Part shown: piece by piece, positions 45,648-54,600 of the stretch
How the letters are laid out: every line of letters starts with the position of its first letter
Numbering within the stretch: position 1 is the first letter of the stretch
Origin: Paeniglutamicibacter antarcticus_C
GTDB taxonomy: Bacteria > Actinomycetota > Actinomycetes > Actinomycetales > Micrococcaceae
Assembly: GCF_039544305.1 (NCBI RefSeq)
Contig: NZ_BAABLK010000035.1
Span: forward strand, 52,937 to 116,936
Reading direction: 5' to 3'
Length of the DNA: 64,000 bases
Position numbers and translations under genes: made by a program
Notes under the pieces: generated by a model
What the model saw: only the letters and a program-made list of their open reading frames with translations
What the model was told of the DNA's origin: nothing
The model's database searches: none

Positions 45648-46447
45648 ATGAACGAAGGCACGCAAGCTGCAATGAGCTGGAAACGTCGCACGAGAGCGGG
45701 GGTGCTGGCTTCCTTCTTCGTCGAGATGCTCGCCCTTGGCTTCGAATGGTCACAACCTTCGGTCGCGGACAATGGAACTTGGAGCAATGAGTCCATCGCC
45801 GGGATGAACGTCCGGACCTACGTCCCCGCATCCGCGCCGGCCCTGCCCGGAGGCCGCGCCCTTATGGTCTCGTTGCACGGTTGCATCCAAACCAACGCGA
45901 ACCTGCAGTCGGGCGGCAACTGGCAAGCGGTTGCCGACGACCTGGAAATGGTTGTCGCGTTGCCCGCTGCACCCAATGGCGGCGTCATTGCCGGCTGCTG
46001 GGACTACTACGACACCAACCACAGCAGCCAATCACCCGCGCGCCACGACGACAACCTGCTGGCCCTCACCGATACGCTGTTGGCTCGCCCGTCACTGGAT
46101 TTGGATCCCGACCAGGTGTATCTGGGCGGGCTGTCCTCCGGAGCCGGCGAAACCATGGTGATGGGTTGCCTGGCACCAGATATTTTCGCATGCATCGGGA
46201 TCAATGCAGGCCCGAACCGACACCCACGGAGCCAACGGCCACGCCGACCGAACCGGTTAGTGCATGCTGGAGCGCCACGAATGCTGAGCATCGGGTGGCG
46301 GGCCGAGCGATCAGCTACGGCATAAATCCGTACAATCCGTTCTATGCGCTCGGCACCCTGGATTACCTTGGCTAGAGCGACGCGACGCGAACGTCGCTGG
46401 AACTCAGCAGCAAGGGGCGCTAGGACATCGTGCAGTCCTGTCGCTGA
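45648..46447 (+). pseudogene. PHB-depolymerase-family esterase, internally deleted
   Basis: The first part (to about 46212) is an esterase of the PHB depolymerase family: an N-terminal hydrophobic leader (AGVLASFFVEMLALGFEW), SLHGCIQTNANLQSGGNWQ, and the nucleophile elbow YLGGLSSGAGETMVMGCLAP. It then changes frame into PEPTPTEPTATPTEP, a linker, and CWSATNAEHRVAGRAISYG, the C-terminal substrate-binding region. The stretch between the Ser and the linker that should carry the catalytic Asp and His is missing, and the C-terminal frame continues past TAG codons at 46373 and 46421 to TGA at 46445. The gene cannot make a working enzyme. The start may instead be the ATG at 45672. Confidence 0.8.
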
Positions 46448-46482
46448 TCGCTTGGCGTGCCTCGGAGGCTCAACGGTGACGC

Positions 46483-46521
46483 GGTGTCCACGATGGTTTC
46501 GTGGACACCGCTTCGGTGTCC
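46483..46521. repeat. Overlapping hairpins in 46448-46774 gap
   Basis: GGTGTCCACGA (46483-46493) pairs with TCGTGGACACC (46499-46509). The last seven bases of that arm can also pair with GGTGTCC at 46515-46521, so two hairpins compete for one arm. The surrounding 46448-46774 gap shows no gene. Function is unknown; it might be a mobile-element remnant. Confidence 0.6.
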
Positions 46522-46774
46522 GGTGGGACGGTAGCCCTTCTCGGCCTTGCGTGGCGGGGTTGGCCAACCCAGGCGGCTGTGCGTGTTGGGCGGGTATGAG
46601 TATCGGCGATGGCCGTGACCAGGTTCATGCCCATGGCGGGGCAAACGCCCCTGAAGCTTGTACGGCATCGCAGCTGGTGCACTCCAGAGGTTCAGGAGAA
46701 ACTGCGATTGGGCTGCCGGGACGGGGCTCCTCTCGAGTCGTCCCGGATGGATGGCAACGCTGGAGCCGGGGTGC

Positions 46775-47878
46775 TTACCGTGCTCCCAGCTCCTTGGCCT
46801 CGGCGATCTCGTCCTGGCCCAGGAGCCGGCGGTAGGATTCGAGCCGGGCAATGCCCACGGGACCTGCCTCGCCGTTTGCCACCCAGGCATCGAGAGCGCA
46901 TTTTGGTTCGCTGGGCTTGTGGGTGCACCCGCGGGCGCACTTGTTTGCAACCGGGACCAGGTCGTCGAACGCGTTGAGGATGTTCTCCGGGTCCACCAGG
47001 GCCAGGCCGAAGGAACGGATGCCGGGGGTGTCGATGATCCAGCTGCCGGCAGGAGCATCATCGATGCGCAGTGCCAGGGCCGAGGAGGAGGTGTGGCGTC
47101 CTCGGCCGGTCACCGCGTTCACGTTGCCGGTGGCACGCTGGGCACTGGTGAGCGCATTGACCAAGGTGGACTTGCCGACCCCCGAATGCCCGATGACGAC
47201 CGAGACCTTGGAGGCGAGCTTCTCGCGCAACTCCTCGACGGGAGTGCCGGCAAGCCTGGCGGAGAGCCCGTCGGCGCTTCGCGCATCGATGCCCGAGGCC
47301 GACTCGTCGGTGGTGCGCGAAACGATGATGTCGATGTCCAGGTGGCGGTAGTTCTCCAGGAACGGTTCCGGGTCGCGCACGTCGGCCTTGGTCATGCACA
47401 GCAACGGGGCGATCCCGGCGTCGAACGCGGCAACGATCGCCCGGTCGATGAAGCCGGTGCGCGGCTCGGGGTTCGCGGCCGCAACCACGATGACCAGCTG
47501 GTCCACGTTGGCCACCACCACGCGCTCGACGGGGTCGGTGTCATCGGCGCTGCGGCGCAGCAACGTGGTGCGCTCCTGGATGCGCACCAGCCGGGCCAGG
47601 GTATCGGGTTCCCCGGAGGTGTCGCCCACCAAGGCCACGAAGTCCCCGGGGACCACCGGGTTGCGGCGCAGCTCGCGGGCGCGGGCGGCAATGATGATCC
47701 GCTCCTTCGCGGTGTCCTCGTCGAGGATGGCCCGGTAGCGGCCGCGGTCCACGGTGATGATCCGGCCAATGAGCGCGTCCTCGTATGCGGGGCGGTCCTT
47801 GGTGCGCGGGCGTGTTCCTTTTTTGTTGGGTCGGATGCGTACATCGGACTCGTCCCAGTCCCGTGTGCTTCGTGTCAT
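46775..47878 (-). CDS. rsgA: Ribosome small-subunit-dependent GTPase RsgA
   Basis: This 367-residue circularly permuted GTPase helps late maturation of the 30S subunit. After an N-terminal OB-fold, G4 LLCMTKADV comes first, then G1 IGHSGVGKSTLVNAL near residue 235 and G3 IIDTPGIRSFG, the permuted order typical of RsgA. The C-terminal zinc-finger has CARGCTHKPSEPKCAL, a Cys/His pattern slightly longer than usual. The start ATG at 47878 lies 4 bases after aroA, so both are co-transcribed. Confidence 0.95.
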   Translation of the reverse strand: MTRSTRDWDESDVRIRPNKKGTRPRTKDRPAYEDALIGRIITVDRGRYRAILDEDTAKERIIIAARARELRRNPVVPGDFVALVGDTSGEPDTLARLVRIQERTTLLRRSADDTDPVERVVVANVDQLVIVVAAANPEPRTGFIDRAIVAAFDAGIAPLLCMTKADVRDPEPFLENYRHLDIDIIVSRTTDESASGIDARSADGLSARLAGTPVEELREKLASKVSVVIGHSGVGKSTLVNALTSAQRATGNVNAVTGRGRHTSSSALALRIDDAPAGSWIIDTPGIRSFGLALVDPENILNAFDDLVPVANKCARGCTHKPSEPKCALDAWVANGEAGPVGIARLESYRRLLGQDEIAEAKELGAR

Positions 47879-47882
47879 GTGC

Positions 47883-49208
47883 TTAGTGTGCGGCCTTTCC
47901 GCTAAGTGCCAGCGTCGTCCAGAGGGTGGGGAAATCGGGCATGGTCTTGGCGGTGGTGGCGATGTCCACGACCTTCACCCCGGGCACGGCCAGGCCAATG
48001 ATCGCTCCGGCGGTGGCCATGCGGTGGTCCGCATAGGTCTCGAACACCCCGCCGTGCAAGGGTGCCGGTTCGATCAGCAACCCGTCGTCGAGTTCGGTGA
48101 CCTTGCCGCCGAGGTTGTTGATTTCCTTCGCGAGGGCCGCCAGCCTGTCGGTTTCATGGCCGCGCAGGTGCGCGATTCCCGTCAAGCGCGAGGGCCCGTT
48201 GGCCAGGGCGCAGATTGCCGCCAGGGTCGGGGCCAGCTCGGAGGCATCGGCGAAGTCGATCCCGGAGATCTCTTTCGGTCCGGTGAGCTCCAGGGTGCCG
48301 TCCTGGTGATGGGTCAGTGTTGCGCCCATCCGCTCCAGGATGGTGCGCCACTGGTCCCCGACCTGGGTGGTTTCGGTGGGCCAGTGCGCGATGCGCACGG
48401 TTCCGGCGGTGACCATGGCAGCGGCCAGAAAGGGGCCGGCGTTGGAGAGGTCCGGTTCCATGGTGCGTTCGAACGCACTGATTTTCCCGGGTTCGACCTT
48501 CCAGCTGCGCTTCGTCGGACGGGTGATGGACACGCCGAGTTCGCGCAGGGTCGCCACCGTCATCTCGATGTGGTCGGGGCTGGCGATGGGCCCGTCGGCG
48601 GCGATGATTTCCACGCCGTTTGTAGTGCGCGCGGCAACAAGCAGCAGGGCGCTGATGAACTGCGAGGAGCCCGAGGCATCGACCTCGATGCCTCCTCCGG
48701 ACACCGAACCGGTGCCCGTCACGGTGGCCGGCAGCAGTCCGGGCTCGCCGTGCTCGGTGATCTTGACGCCGAGATCGGACAGAGCGGTGTGCACCGGGGC
48801 CATGGGGCGCAGGCGGGCATGCGGGTCACCGTCGAAGGTGAAGGATCCGTTGGCCAGCGCTGCGAGCGGGGGAACGAACCGCATGACTGTTCCGGCCAGG
48901 CCGCAGTCGATGTCCACCTCGCCCATCTGCACCGCAAGGTCCATGGGTGTGATGCGCAGTTCAAGGGTCCCGTCCGGGGCTTCGCGGGTCTCGATCCCGG
49001 TGCCCAGGGCACGCAGCGCGGCAATCATCAGATCCGAGTCGCGCGATGCCAGCGCGTTGTGGATGCGGGAGGGACCATCGGCCAGGGCGGCGAGCAGCAG
49101 GTACCTGTTGGTCAAGGACTTGGACGCCGGAACGATGAGCGTTCCATCAACAGGGTGTGCGGGGTGCGGTGCGTCCCACGCGGCGTCCAGGGTGTCTTGG
49201 GTGTTCAA
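47883..49208 (-). CDS. aroA: 3-phosphoshikimate 1-carboxyvinyltransferase (EPSP synthase)
   Basis: This 441-residue enzyme makes 5-enolpyruvylshikimate-3-phosphate in the shikimate pathway. It has PASKSLTNRYLLLAALADG near residue 28, the PEP-site stretch DCGLAGTVMRFVPPLAAL near residue 105, RPMAPVHTALSDLG near residue 135, and TDRLAALAKEINNLG and YADHRMATAGAI toward the C-terminus. The usual AMRPL of enterobacterial enzymes reads VMRFV here; I do not infer inhibitor sensitivity. It is upstream of rsgA on the same strand and divergent from the sigma-factor gene. Confidence 0.97.
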   Translation of the reverse strand: MNTQDTLDAAWDAPHPAHPVDGTLIVPASKSLTNRYLLLAALADGPSRIHNALASRDSDLMIAALRALGTGIETREAPDGTLELRITPMDLAVQMGEVDIDCGLAGTVMRFVPPLAALANGSFTFDGDPHARLRPMAPVHTALSDLGVKITEHGEPGLLPATVTGTGSVSGGGIEVDASGSSQFISALLLVAARTTNGVEIIAADGPIASPDHIEMTVATLRELGVSITRPTKRSWKVEPGKISAFERTMEPDLSNAGPFLAAAMVTAGTVRIAHWPTETTQVGDQWRTILERMGATLTHHQDGTLELTGPKEISGIDFADASELAPTLAAICALANGPSRLTGIAHLRGHETDRLAALAKEINNLGGKVTELDDGLLIEPAPLHGGVFETYADHRMATAGAIIGLAVPGVKVVDIATTAKTMPDFPTLWTTLALSGKAAH

Positions 49209-49469
49209 CTGCTGCCTCCGGGTCTCAAGGTGGGCCGCTGTTCGTGCGTCCGCCGGCTGGGGGTTTACTGGGGTAGAGAGTCAGGTCATGAACGGCAAAG
49301 GGCACCTTGGCCGCAAGGCGTGGATGCGGGATCGTTCGGGTCTGGCAAAAACACGCATCACGGGGGATTCGCGCCCATCGGGGTCCCCGAGCGCAAAAAA
49401 CCGGCTCGGCTGCCAAAGGCTGCGCGTCCCTCACCGCTGCAATTCTAGCCGCAGTGCGGTGCCCTCGGT

Positions 49470-49495
49470 GGAATACTCTGCTCCGGTTGCGTGTT
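49470..49495 (+). promoter_or_regulatory. SigR/SigH-type promoter (GGAAT-N18-GTT)
   Basis: GGAAT at 49470-49474 and GTT at 49493-49495 are separated by exactly 18 bases, matching the consensus recognised by SigR of Streptomyces and SigH of corynebacteria and mycobacteria. It lies 95 bases before the sigma-factor ATG, so autoregulation is strongly implied. Confidence 0.85.
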
Positions 49496-49589
49496 GTCCT
49501 CATCAGGACGTGCAACGGCCAGGCGGCGAAGTATCGCTTGGCAGCACCATTGCCGTCGGAGAAGACAATGAGCAAGCGGGGGAGTGGAT

Positions 49590-50309
49590 ATGGCAGTACT
49601 GCAGCTCGAGGCCCCTGCCCGGGATGCGCCACGGCAACGCGTAGACTGGGCTGTGATGACCGAACCAATACAGAGCACCGACACTGTACCGGTAGCCAAT
49701 GAGACCGACGCACAACGTCGCGAGCGCTTCGAGCGCGACGCGATGCAATATGTTGACCAGCTCTACTCAGCGGCCATGCGCATGGCGCGCAACCCGGCCG
49801 ATGCCGAGGACCTGGTCCAGGAGGCCTACACGAAGGCGTATTCCGCCTTCCACCAGTACAAGCCCGGAACCAACCTCAAGGCTTGGCTCTACCGGATCCT
49901 GACCAACACCTACATCAACCTCTACCGCAAGCGCCAACGCGAGCCGTTGCGCACCGGGACGGACACCGTTGAGGACTGGCAAATGGCCAAGGCCGCCGAG
50001 CATACGCCCACCGGGCTTCGTTCGGCCGAGGTCGAGGCCCTTGACCACCTGCCGGATTCCGATGTGAAGGACGCCTTGCAGTCCATTGCCGAGGAATTCC
50101 GGCTGGCCGTCTACTTCGTCGACGTCGAGGGCTTCCCCTACAAGGACGCCGCGGAGATCCTGGGCATCCCGATCGGCACGGTGATGTCCCGTTTGCACCG
50201 AGGACGCAAACAGTTACGAGAATTGCTTGCCGACTATGCGCAGGAGCGCGGGATCGGAAAAGCGAAAAACACCCAAGGGGCGCCCACGCCCGGAGCGGAG
50301 AAGAAATAA
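49590..50309 (+). CDS. sigR: Thiol-stress ECF sigma factor (SigR/SigH group)
   Basis: This ECF sigma factor (239 residues from the ATG at 49590; 217 from the ATG at 49656) has region 2 with YSAAMRMARNPADAEDLVQEAYTKAYSAFHQY and region 4 with GFPYKDAAEILGIPIGTVMSRLHRGRKQLRE. It would direct RNA polymerase to oxidative- and thiol-stress genes. The 49590 start has GGGGGAG at 49578-49584, whereas the 49656 start has a weak site; the long form resembles the N-terminally extended sigma-R-prime of Streptomyces. A GTG at 49584 is also in frame. The anti-sigma factor gene follows with a 1-base overlap (TAATG). Confidence 0.9.
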   Translation: MAVLQLEAPARDAPRQRVDWAVMTEPIQSTDTVPVANETDAQRRERFERDAMQYVDQLYSAAMRMARNPADAEDLVQEAYTKAYSAFHQYKPGTNLKAWLYRILTNTYINLYRKRQREPLRTGTDTVEDWQMAKAAEHTPTGLRSAEVEALDHLPDSDVKDALQSIAEEFRLAVYFVDVEGFPYKDAAEILGIPIGTVMSRLHRGRKQLRELLADYAQERGIGKAKNTQGAPTPGAEKK

Positions 50310-50575
50310 TGGGTGACTGCCAGTCATTGGGAGACTGCGACGACAAGCGCATCGTACGTCTCTATGAGTACCTTGACGGTGCGTTGTCACTTCAGGACCT
50401 CTCGGAGGTCAAGGCCCACCTGGAGCATTGCGCGGAGTGTGCCGAGGAATACGACTTGGAGTGCATCATCCGCTCGGTGGTGCGCCGCAGCTGCCAGGAG
50501 ATCGCCCCGGATACGCTGAAGTCCAAGATCATCTCGCGGATCTCCGAGATCCGGATCGAAAGCGGACACGCCTAG
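50309..50575 (+). CDS. rsrA: Zinc-binding anti-sigma factor (RsrA family)
   Basis: This 88-residue ZAS-family protein would hold the sigma factor inactive in reducing conditions and release it on disulfide formation. The redox-zinc motif HxxxCxxC is HLEHCAEC near residue 40, with an upstream cysteine in SLGDC and later cysteines in LECIIRSVVRRSC. Position next to the sigma gene, with overlapping stop and start, fits the sigR-rsrA pair of actinobacteria. Confidence 0.93.
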   Translation: MGDCQSLGDCDDKRIVRLYEYLDGALSLQDLSEVKAHLEHCAECAEEYDLECIIRSVVRRSCQEIAPDTLKSKIISRISEIRIESGHA

Positions 50576-50620
50576 GACACAGCCTGACAGGGCCAAGCCC
50601 GTCGGTTCACCAAGACAACA

Positions 50621-50676
50621 AAGGGTCGGCCCCTGCAACATCGTCGCCACGACGGAAGTTGCAGGGGCCGACCCTT
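50621..50676. terminator. Terminator after rsrA
   Basis: A perfect 19-base stem (50621-50639 with 50658-50676, AAGGGTCGGCCCCTGCAAC and complement) with an 18-base loop lies 45 bases after the rsrA stop, followed by a short T stretch. Confidence 0.85.
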
Positions 50677-50740
50677 TTCGGCGCTTATGGCCGTTGCACA
50701 TGTGTTCCCGGTGACTCACCGGTAACGTGCGGGTGCTGGC

Positions 50741-50815
50741 TTAGGTGTTGGGGCGCTTGCCGTGGTTGGCTCCGCCGCGCTTACGATCCTTGCGCTTACG
50801 TGAACGTTTGCTCAT
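50741..50815 (-). CDS. Ribosomal protein bL37 (24 residues)
   Basis: The open frame encodes MSKRSRKRKDRKRGGANHGK and then RPNT, 24 residues in all. This matches the very small, highly basic actinobacterial protein seen in mycobacterial ribosome structures and named bL37, with the invariant ANHGKRPN ending. AAGGAG lies 7 bases upstream of the ATG. It is too short for most gene finders and would be missed. Confidence 0.88.
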   Translation of the reverse strand: MSKRSRKRKDRKRGGANHGKRPNT

Positions 50816-50915
50816 GTGAGGACTCCTTTGCAATTCTCTGGCCCAAGTTGGACTTTTCCCAGTCTTGCACAATCCCGGCGCCGTGCCCAAGTCGTTTTGC
50901 TGGTGGGGGAATCGG

Positions 50916-51521
50916 CTAGTCGGTGCCCGGTTCGGGAAGCCCCAGCCAGGAGTACCAGCCGCGGTGCAGTACGAGCCAAGCCATCAGCCCGTACCCGGCC
51001 TGGCCGGGCAGGCCGCCATTGACGGTGAGATCGTTGCGCCACTGCGTGTGGTTCTGCAGCGGGGTGAAGGTATCCACGTAGTGGTGCTTGCGGCGCGTTG
51101 CCACGTCGGCGTAGACGTGGGACAGTTCGGCAAGACGCGCGTTGCGCTCGGGGTCAAGTCCCGGGGCCGGACCCACGACCAGTGCCTTGATGCTCATTTG
51201 CGATGCGGAGTCCAGGATGTTGGCCAGGTTCAGGCGCGAACGCGCCGTGGACAGGCCCAGGTCAAGGTCGCGATCCGAGAGCGCGATGACCAGACGGTTC
51301 TCGACGTTCTGCCCGAAGCGGCGCGAAGCCTCGTCGAACCAGCGGGTGCTCAAGGCCTCGGAACCCTCGCCGGGTGCGGCCAGGGTATAGCTCTCGATGC
51401 GGACCTGGCTGTTTGAGCTGCGTGCCAGCACCCGTCCGTACCAGCCCAGGGCCCGTGGATCCCCGTGGCCTGCCAGTAGTTCGTCGCCGATGGCGGTAAG
51501 TCGAATAGTGCGGTGTTCCAC
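50916..51521 (-). CDS. SGNH/GDSL-like hydrolase-fold protein
   Basis: This 201-residue protein looks like an SGNH-fold protein: LTAIGDELLAGHGDPRALGWYGRVLAR near residue 8 corresponds to block I, but the GDS serine is replaced by Glu (GDE). The usual Asp and His of the last block, normally DxxHP, read VNGGLPGQAGYGL, so the whole catalytic triad seems lost. Related actinobacterial proteins have the same GDE form, so this may be a non-hydrolytic branch. The GTG at 51521 has AAAGG 6 to 7 bases upstream. It lies downstream of bL37 on the same strand but starts upstream of it in transcription order. Confidence 0.75.
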   Translation of the reverse strand: MEHRTIRLTAIGDELLAGHGDPRALGWYGRVLARSSNSQVRIESYTLAAPGEGSEALSTRWFDEASRRFGQNVENRLVIALSDRDLDLGLSTARSRLNLANILDSASQMSIKALVVGPAPGLDPERNARLAELSHVYADVATRRKHHYVDTFTPLQNHTQWRNDLTVNGGLPGQAGYGLMAWLVLHRGWYSWLGLPEPGTD

Positions 51522-51570
51522 GAATGACCTTTCTCGGGGCGTACCAACCAACATTAGCAGTCGGTTAAGC

Positions 51571-51611
51571 GACCTCGGGGCGGGACACCGTCAGTGTCCC
51601 GCCCCGAGGTC
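51571..51611. terminator. Terminator of kgd
   Basis: GACCTCGGGGCGGGACAC (51571-51588) and its complement (51594-51611) form an 18-base stem with a 5-base loop just after the kgd stop on the minus strand. Confidence 0.85.
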
Positions 51612-51662
51612 AATTCATGGCCTTCGCTTACCCGTGGGGGCGAGGCGCTCCAGCATCGATCC

Positions 51663-54600
51663 CTAGCGTGTGAACGCGTCGGAGATGAGCTGGGACTGCT
51701 GGATCTCGTGGCGCTTGTGCGTGCCGGTCGAGGTTGCGGCCGAGGCCTTGCGCGAAACCAGGCGTACCGTCTTGCCCAGCTCGGCCGGCAGGTTCAGGCC
51801 GACGAACGGCCATGGTCCCTGGTTGGCAGGCTCGTCCTGTGCCCAAACGATCTCGGCGTTGGGGTACTTGGCCACTTCGGCGGCGATCTGGGTGGCGGGC
51901 AGCGGGTAGAGCTGCTCGACACGCACGATTGCCGTCTTGGTGTCATTGGCCTTGGCGCGGGCTGCATCGAGGTCATAGTACAGGCGCCCGGAAACCAGCA
52001 GCACGCGATCGACCTCGGCGGGATTCAGGTTCGTCGTGTCGGGTATCGCTTCCTGGAAGGTGCCGGTGGTGAAATCTTCCACCGCGGAGGCAGCTGCCTT
52101 CAGTCGCAGCAGCTGCTTCGGGGTGAAGATCACCAACGGCTTGCGCGGACGGGCATAAGCCTGGCGGCGCAACAGGTGGAAGTGGTTGGCGCCGGTGGAG
52201 GGCTGGGCCACGACCATGTTGTTTTCCGCGCACATCTGCAGGAAACGCTCGATGCGTGCCGAGGAGTGGTCCGGTCCCTGTCCTTCGTAGCCGTGCGGAA
52301 GCATCATGACCAGCGAGGAACGTTGGCCCCACTTCTGCTCTGCCGAGGAAACGAACTCGTCGATCACCGTCTGCGCGCCGTTGACGAAGTCGCCGAACTG
52401 CGCTTCCCAGATCACCAGTGCATCGGGACGCTCCACGGAGTATCCGTATTCGAAGCCCAGTGCCGCGTATTCGCTTAGCGGCGAATCGTAGATCCACAGC
52501 TTGGCCTGGTCCTCGGAGAGGTTCAGCAGCGGGTACCACTCGTTGCCGTTGAGGCGGTCGTGGAACACGGCGTGACGCTGCACGAAGGTGCCTCGGCGCG
52601 AGTCCTGGCCTGCCAGGCGAACCGGCACGCCTTCCATGGACAGGGCGCCCAAGGCGGCGATTTCCGCCATGCCCCAGTCGATCCCGCCCTCGCGGCTCAT
52701 CTTCTCGCGGCGCTCAAGGAGTACCTTGAGCTTGGGGTGCACGGTGAAGTCCTCCGGGATGGCCAGGTGCGCGGCACCGATCTCTCCCAGCGTTTCGGCC
52801 GTGATGGCGGTGTCCGGGACCACGGTGTTCGGTGCTGCCTCGTCCTCGCGCTGGGCTGCGGGCAGCTCCAAATCGTGGATGGCCGAGGTCCCGGGGGTGA
52901 TGACCGGGATCGGGGAGGTCTGCGCCGCGTGGGTCTCGGCAAAGACGCGCTCGAGGCGCTGCTGGTAGTCCAGCAGTGCCTGGTCGGCTTCCTCCTGGGT
53001 GATGTCCCCGCGACCAACCAGGGCCTCGGTGTAGAGCTTGCGGGCCGAGCGCTTGGCCTCGATGAGGTTGTACATCATCGGCTGGGTCATCGAGGGGTCA
53101 TCGCCCTCGTTGTGCCCACGGCGGCGGTAGCACACCATGTCGATGACGACGTCCTTGTTGAAGCGCTGGCGGTAGGCGAAGGCCAGCTGGGCCACGTGGA
53201 CCACGGACTCGGGCTCGTCGCCGTTGACGTGGAAGACCGGCGCCTGGACCTGCTTGGCGACGTCGGTGGCGTAGACCGAGGAACGCGAGTCCGAAGGTGC
53301 GGTGGTGAAGCCGACCTGGTTGTTCACGATCACGTGGATTGTGCCACCGGTCTTGTATCCCTCGAGCTGGGAGAGCGAAAGGGTCTCGCCCACCACGCCC
53401 TGGCCGGCGAAGGCCGCGTCACCGTGCACCAGGATCGGCAGGACCTTGGAGCCCTTGGACTTGTCGCGGTCCTGCTTGGCGCGCACGATGCCCTCGAGGA
53501 TGGGATCGACGGCCTCGAGGTGCGAGGGATTGGCGGCCAGGTAGACCTTGGTCTGGTTCCCGGAGTCCGAGGTGAAGGAACCCTCGGTGCCCAGGTGGTA
53601 CTTCACGTCGCCCGAACCCTGGACGGTGCCCGCGGTGGCGGTGCCCTCGAATTCGCGGAAGACCTGTGCATAGGTCTTTCCGGCGATGTTGGTCAGTACG
53701 TTCAGCCGGCCACGGTGGGCCATGCCGATGGCGACCTCGTCGAACCCGGTGTCCGCTGCGTCGGAAAGCACGCCGTCAAGCAGCGGAATCAGGGATTCGC
53801 CGCCCTCGAGAGAGAAGCGCTTCTGTCCGACGAACTTGGTCTGCAGGAAGGTCTCGAAGGCCTCGGCGGAGTTCAGCTTCGCCAGGATGCGCAGCTGCTC
53901 CTCGCGGGTGGGCTTGGTGTAGGGGTGCTCCAGCTTGTCCTGGAACCAAGTGCGTTCCACCGGGTCCTGGATGTGCATGTACTCGATGCCGATGGTGCGG
54001 CAGTAGGCATCACGCAGCACGCCCAGGATGTCGCGCAGCAACAGCCTGTCCTTGCCTCCGAATCCGCCGGTGACCCATTCGCGGTCCAGGTCCCACAGGG
54101 TGAGGCCGTAGGTCTGGATGTCAAGGTCGGGGTGGCGTCGCTGGACGTATTCCAGCGGGTTGGTGTCTGCCATCAGGTGGCCGCGCACGCGGTAGGAGTG
54201 GATCAGCTGCTGGATCCGGGCGATCTTGTTGATTTGCAGGTCAATGTCGACCTGGTTGTCGACGGCCCAGCGGACCGGCTCGTAGGGGATGCGCAGCGCT
54301 TCGAAGATCTCGTCGTAGAAGCCCTGCTCTCCGAGCAGCAGCGACTCGACGATCTTGAGGAACTCCCCGGAGCCCGCACCCTGGATGACGCGGTGGTCAT
54401 AGGTCGAGGTCAGCGTGATGGTCTTGCCAACGCCTTGGAGCGCAACGGTCTTTTCGGAAGACCCGCGGAATTCGGCCGGGTATTCCAGGGCGCCGACGCC
54501 CACGATGGTGGCCTGGCCCTTGGACAGGCGGGGGACCGAGTGCACGGTGCCGATGCCGCCGGGGTTGGTCAACGAAGAGGTGGTGCCGGCGTAGTCATCC

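Noticed and set aside
47883..49208. Glyphosate-tolerant EPSP synthase from the VMRF variant
   Set aside because: The variant looks typical of actinobacterial enzymes; tolerance cannot be read from sequence.
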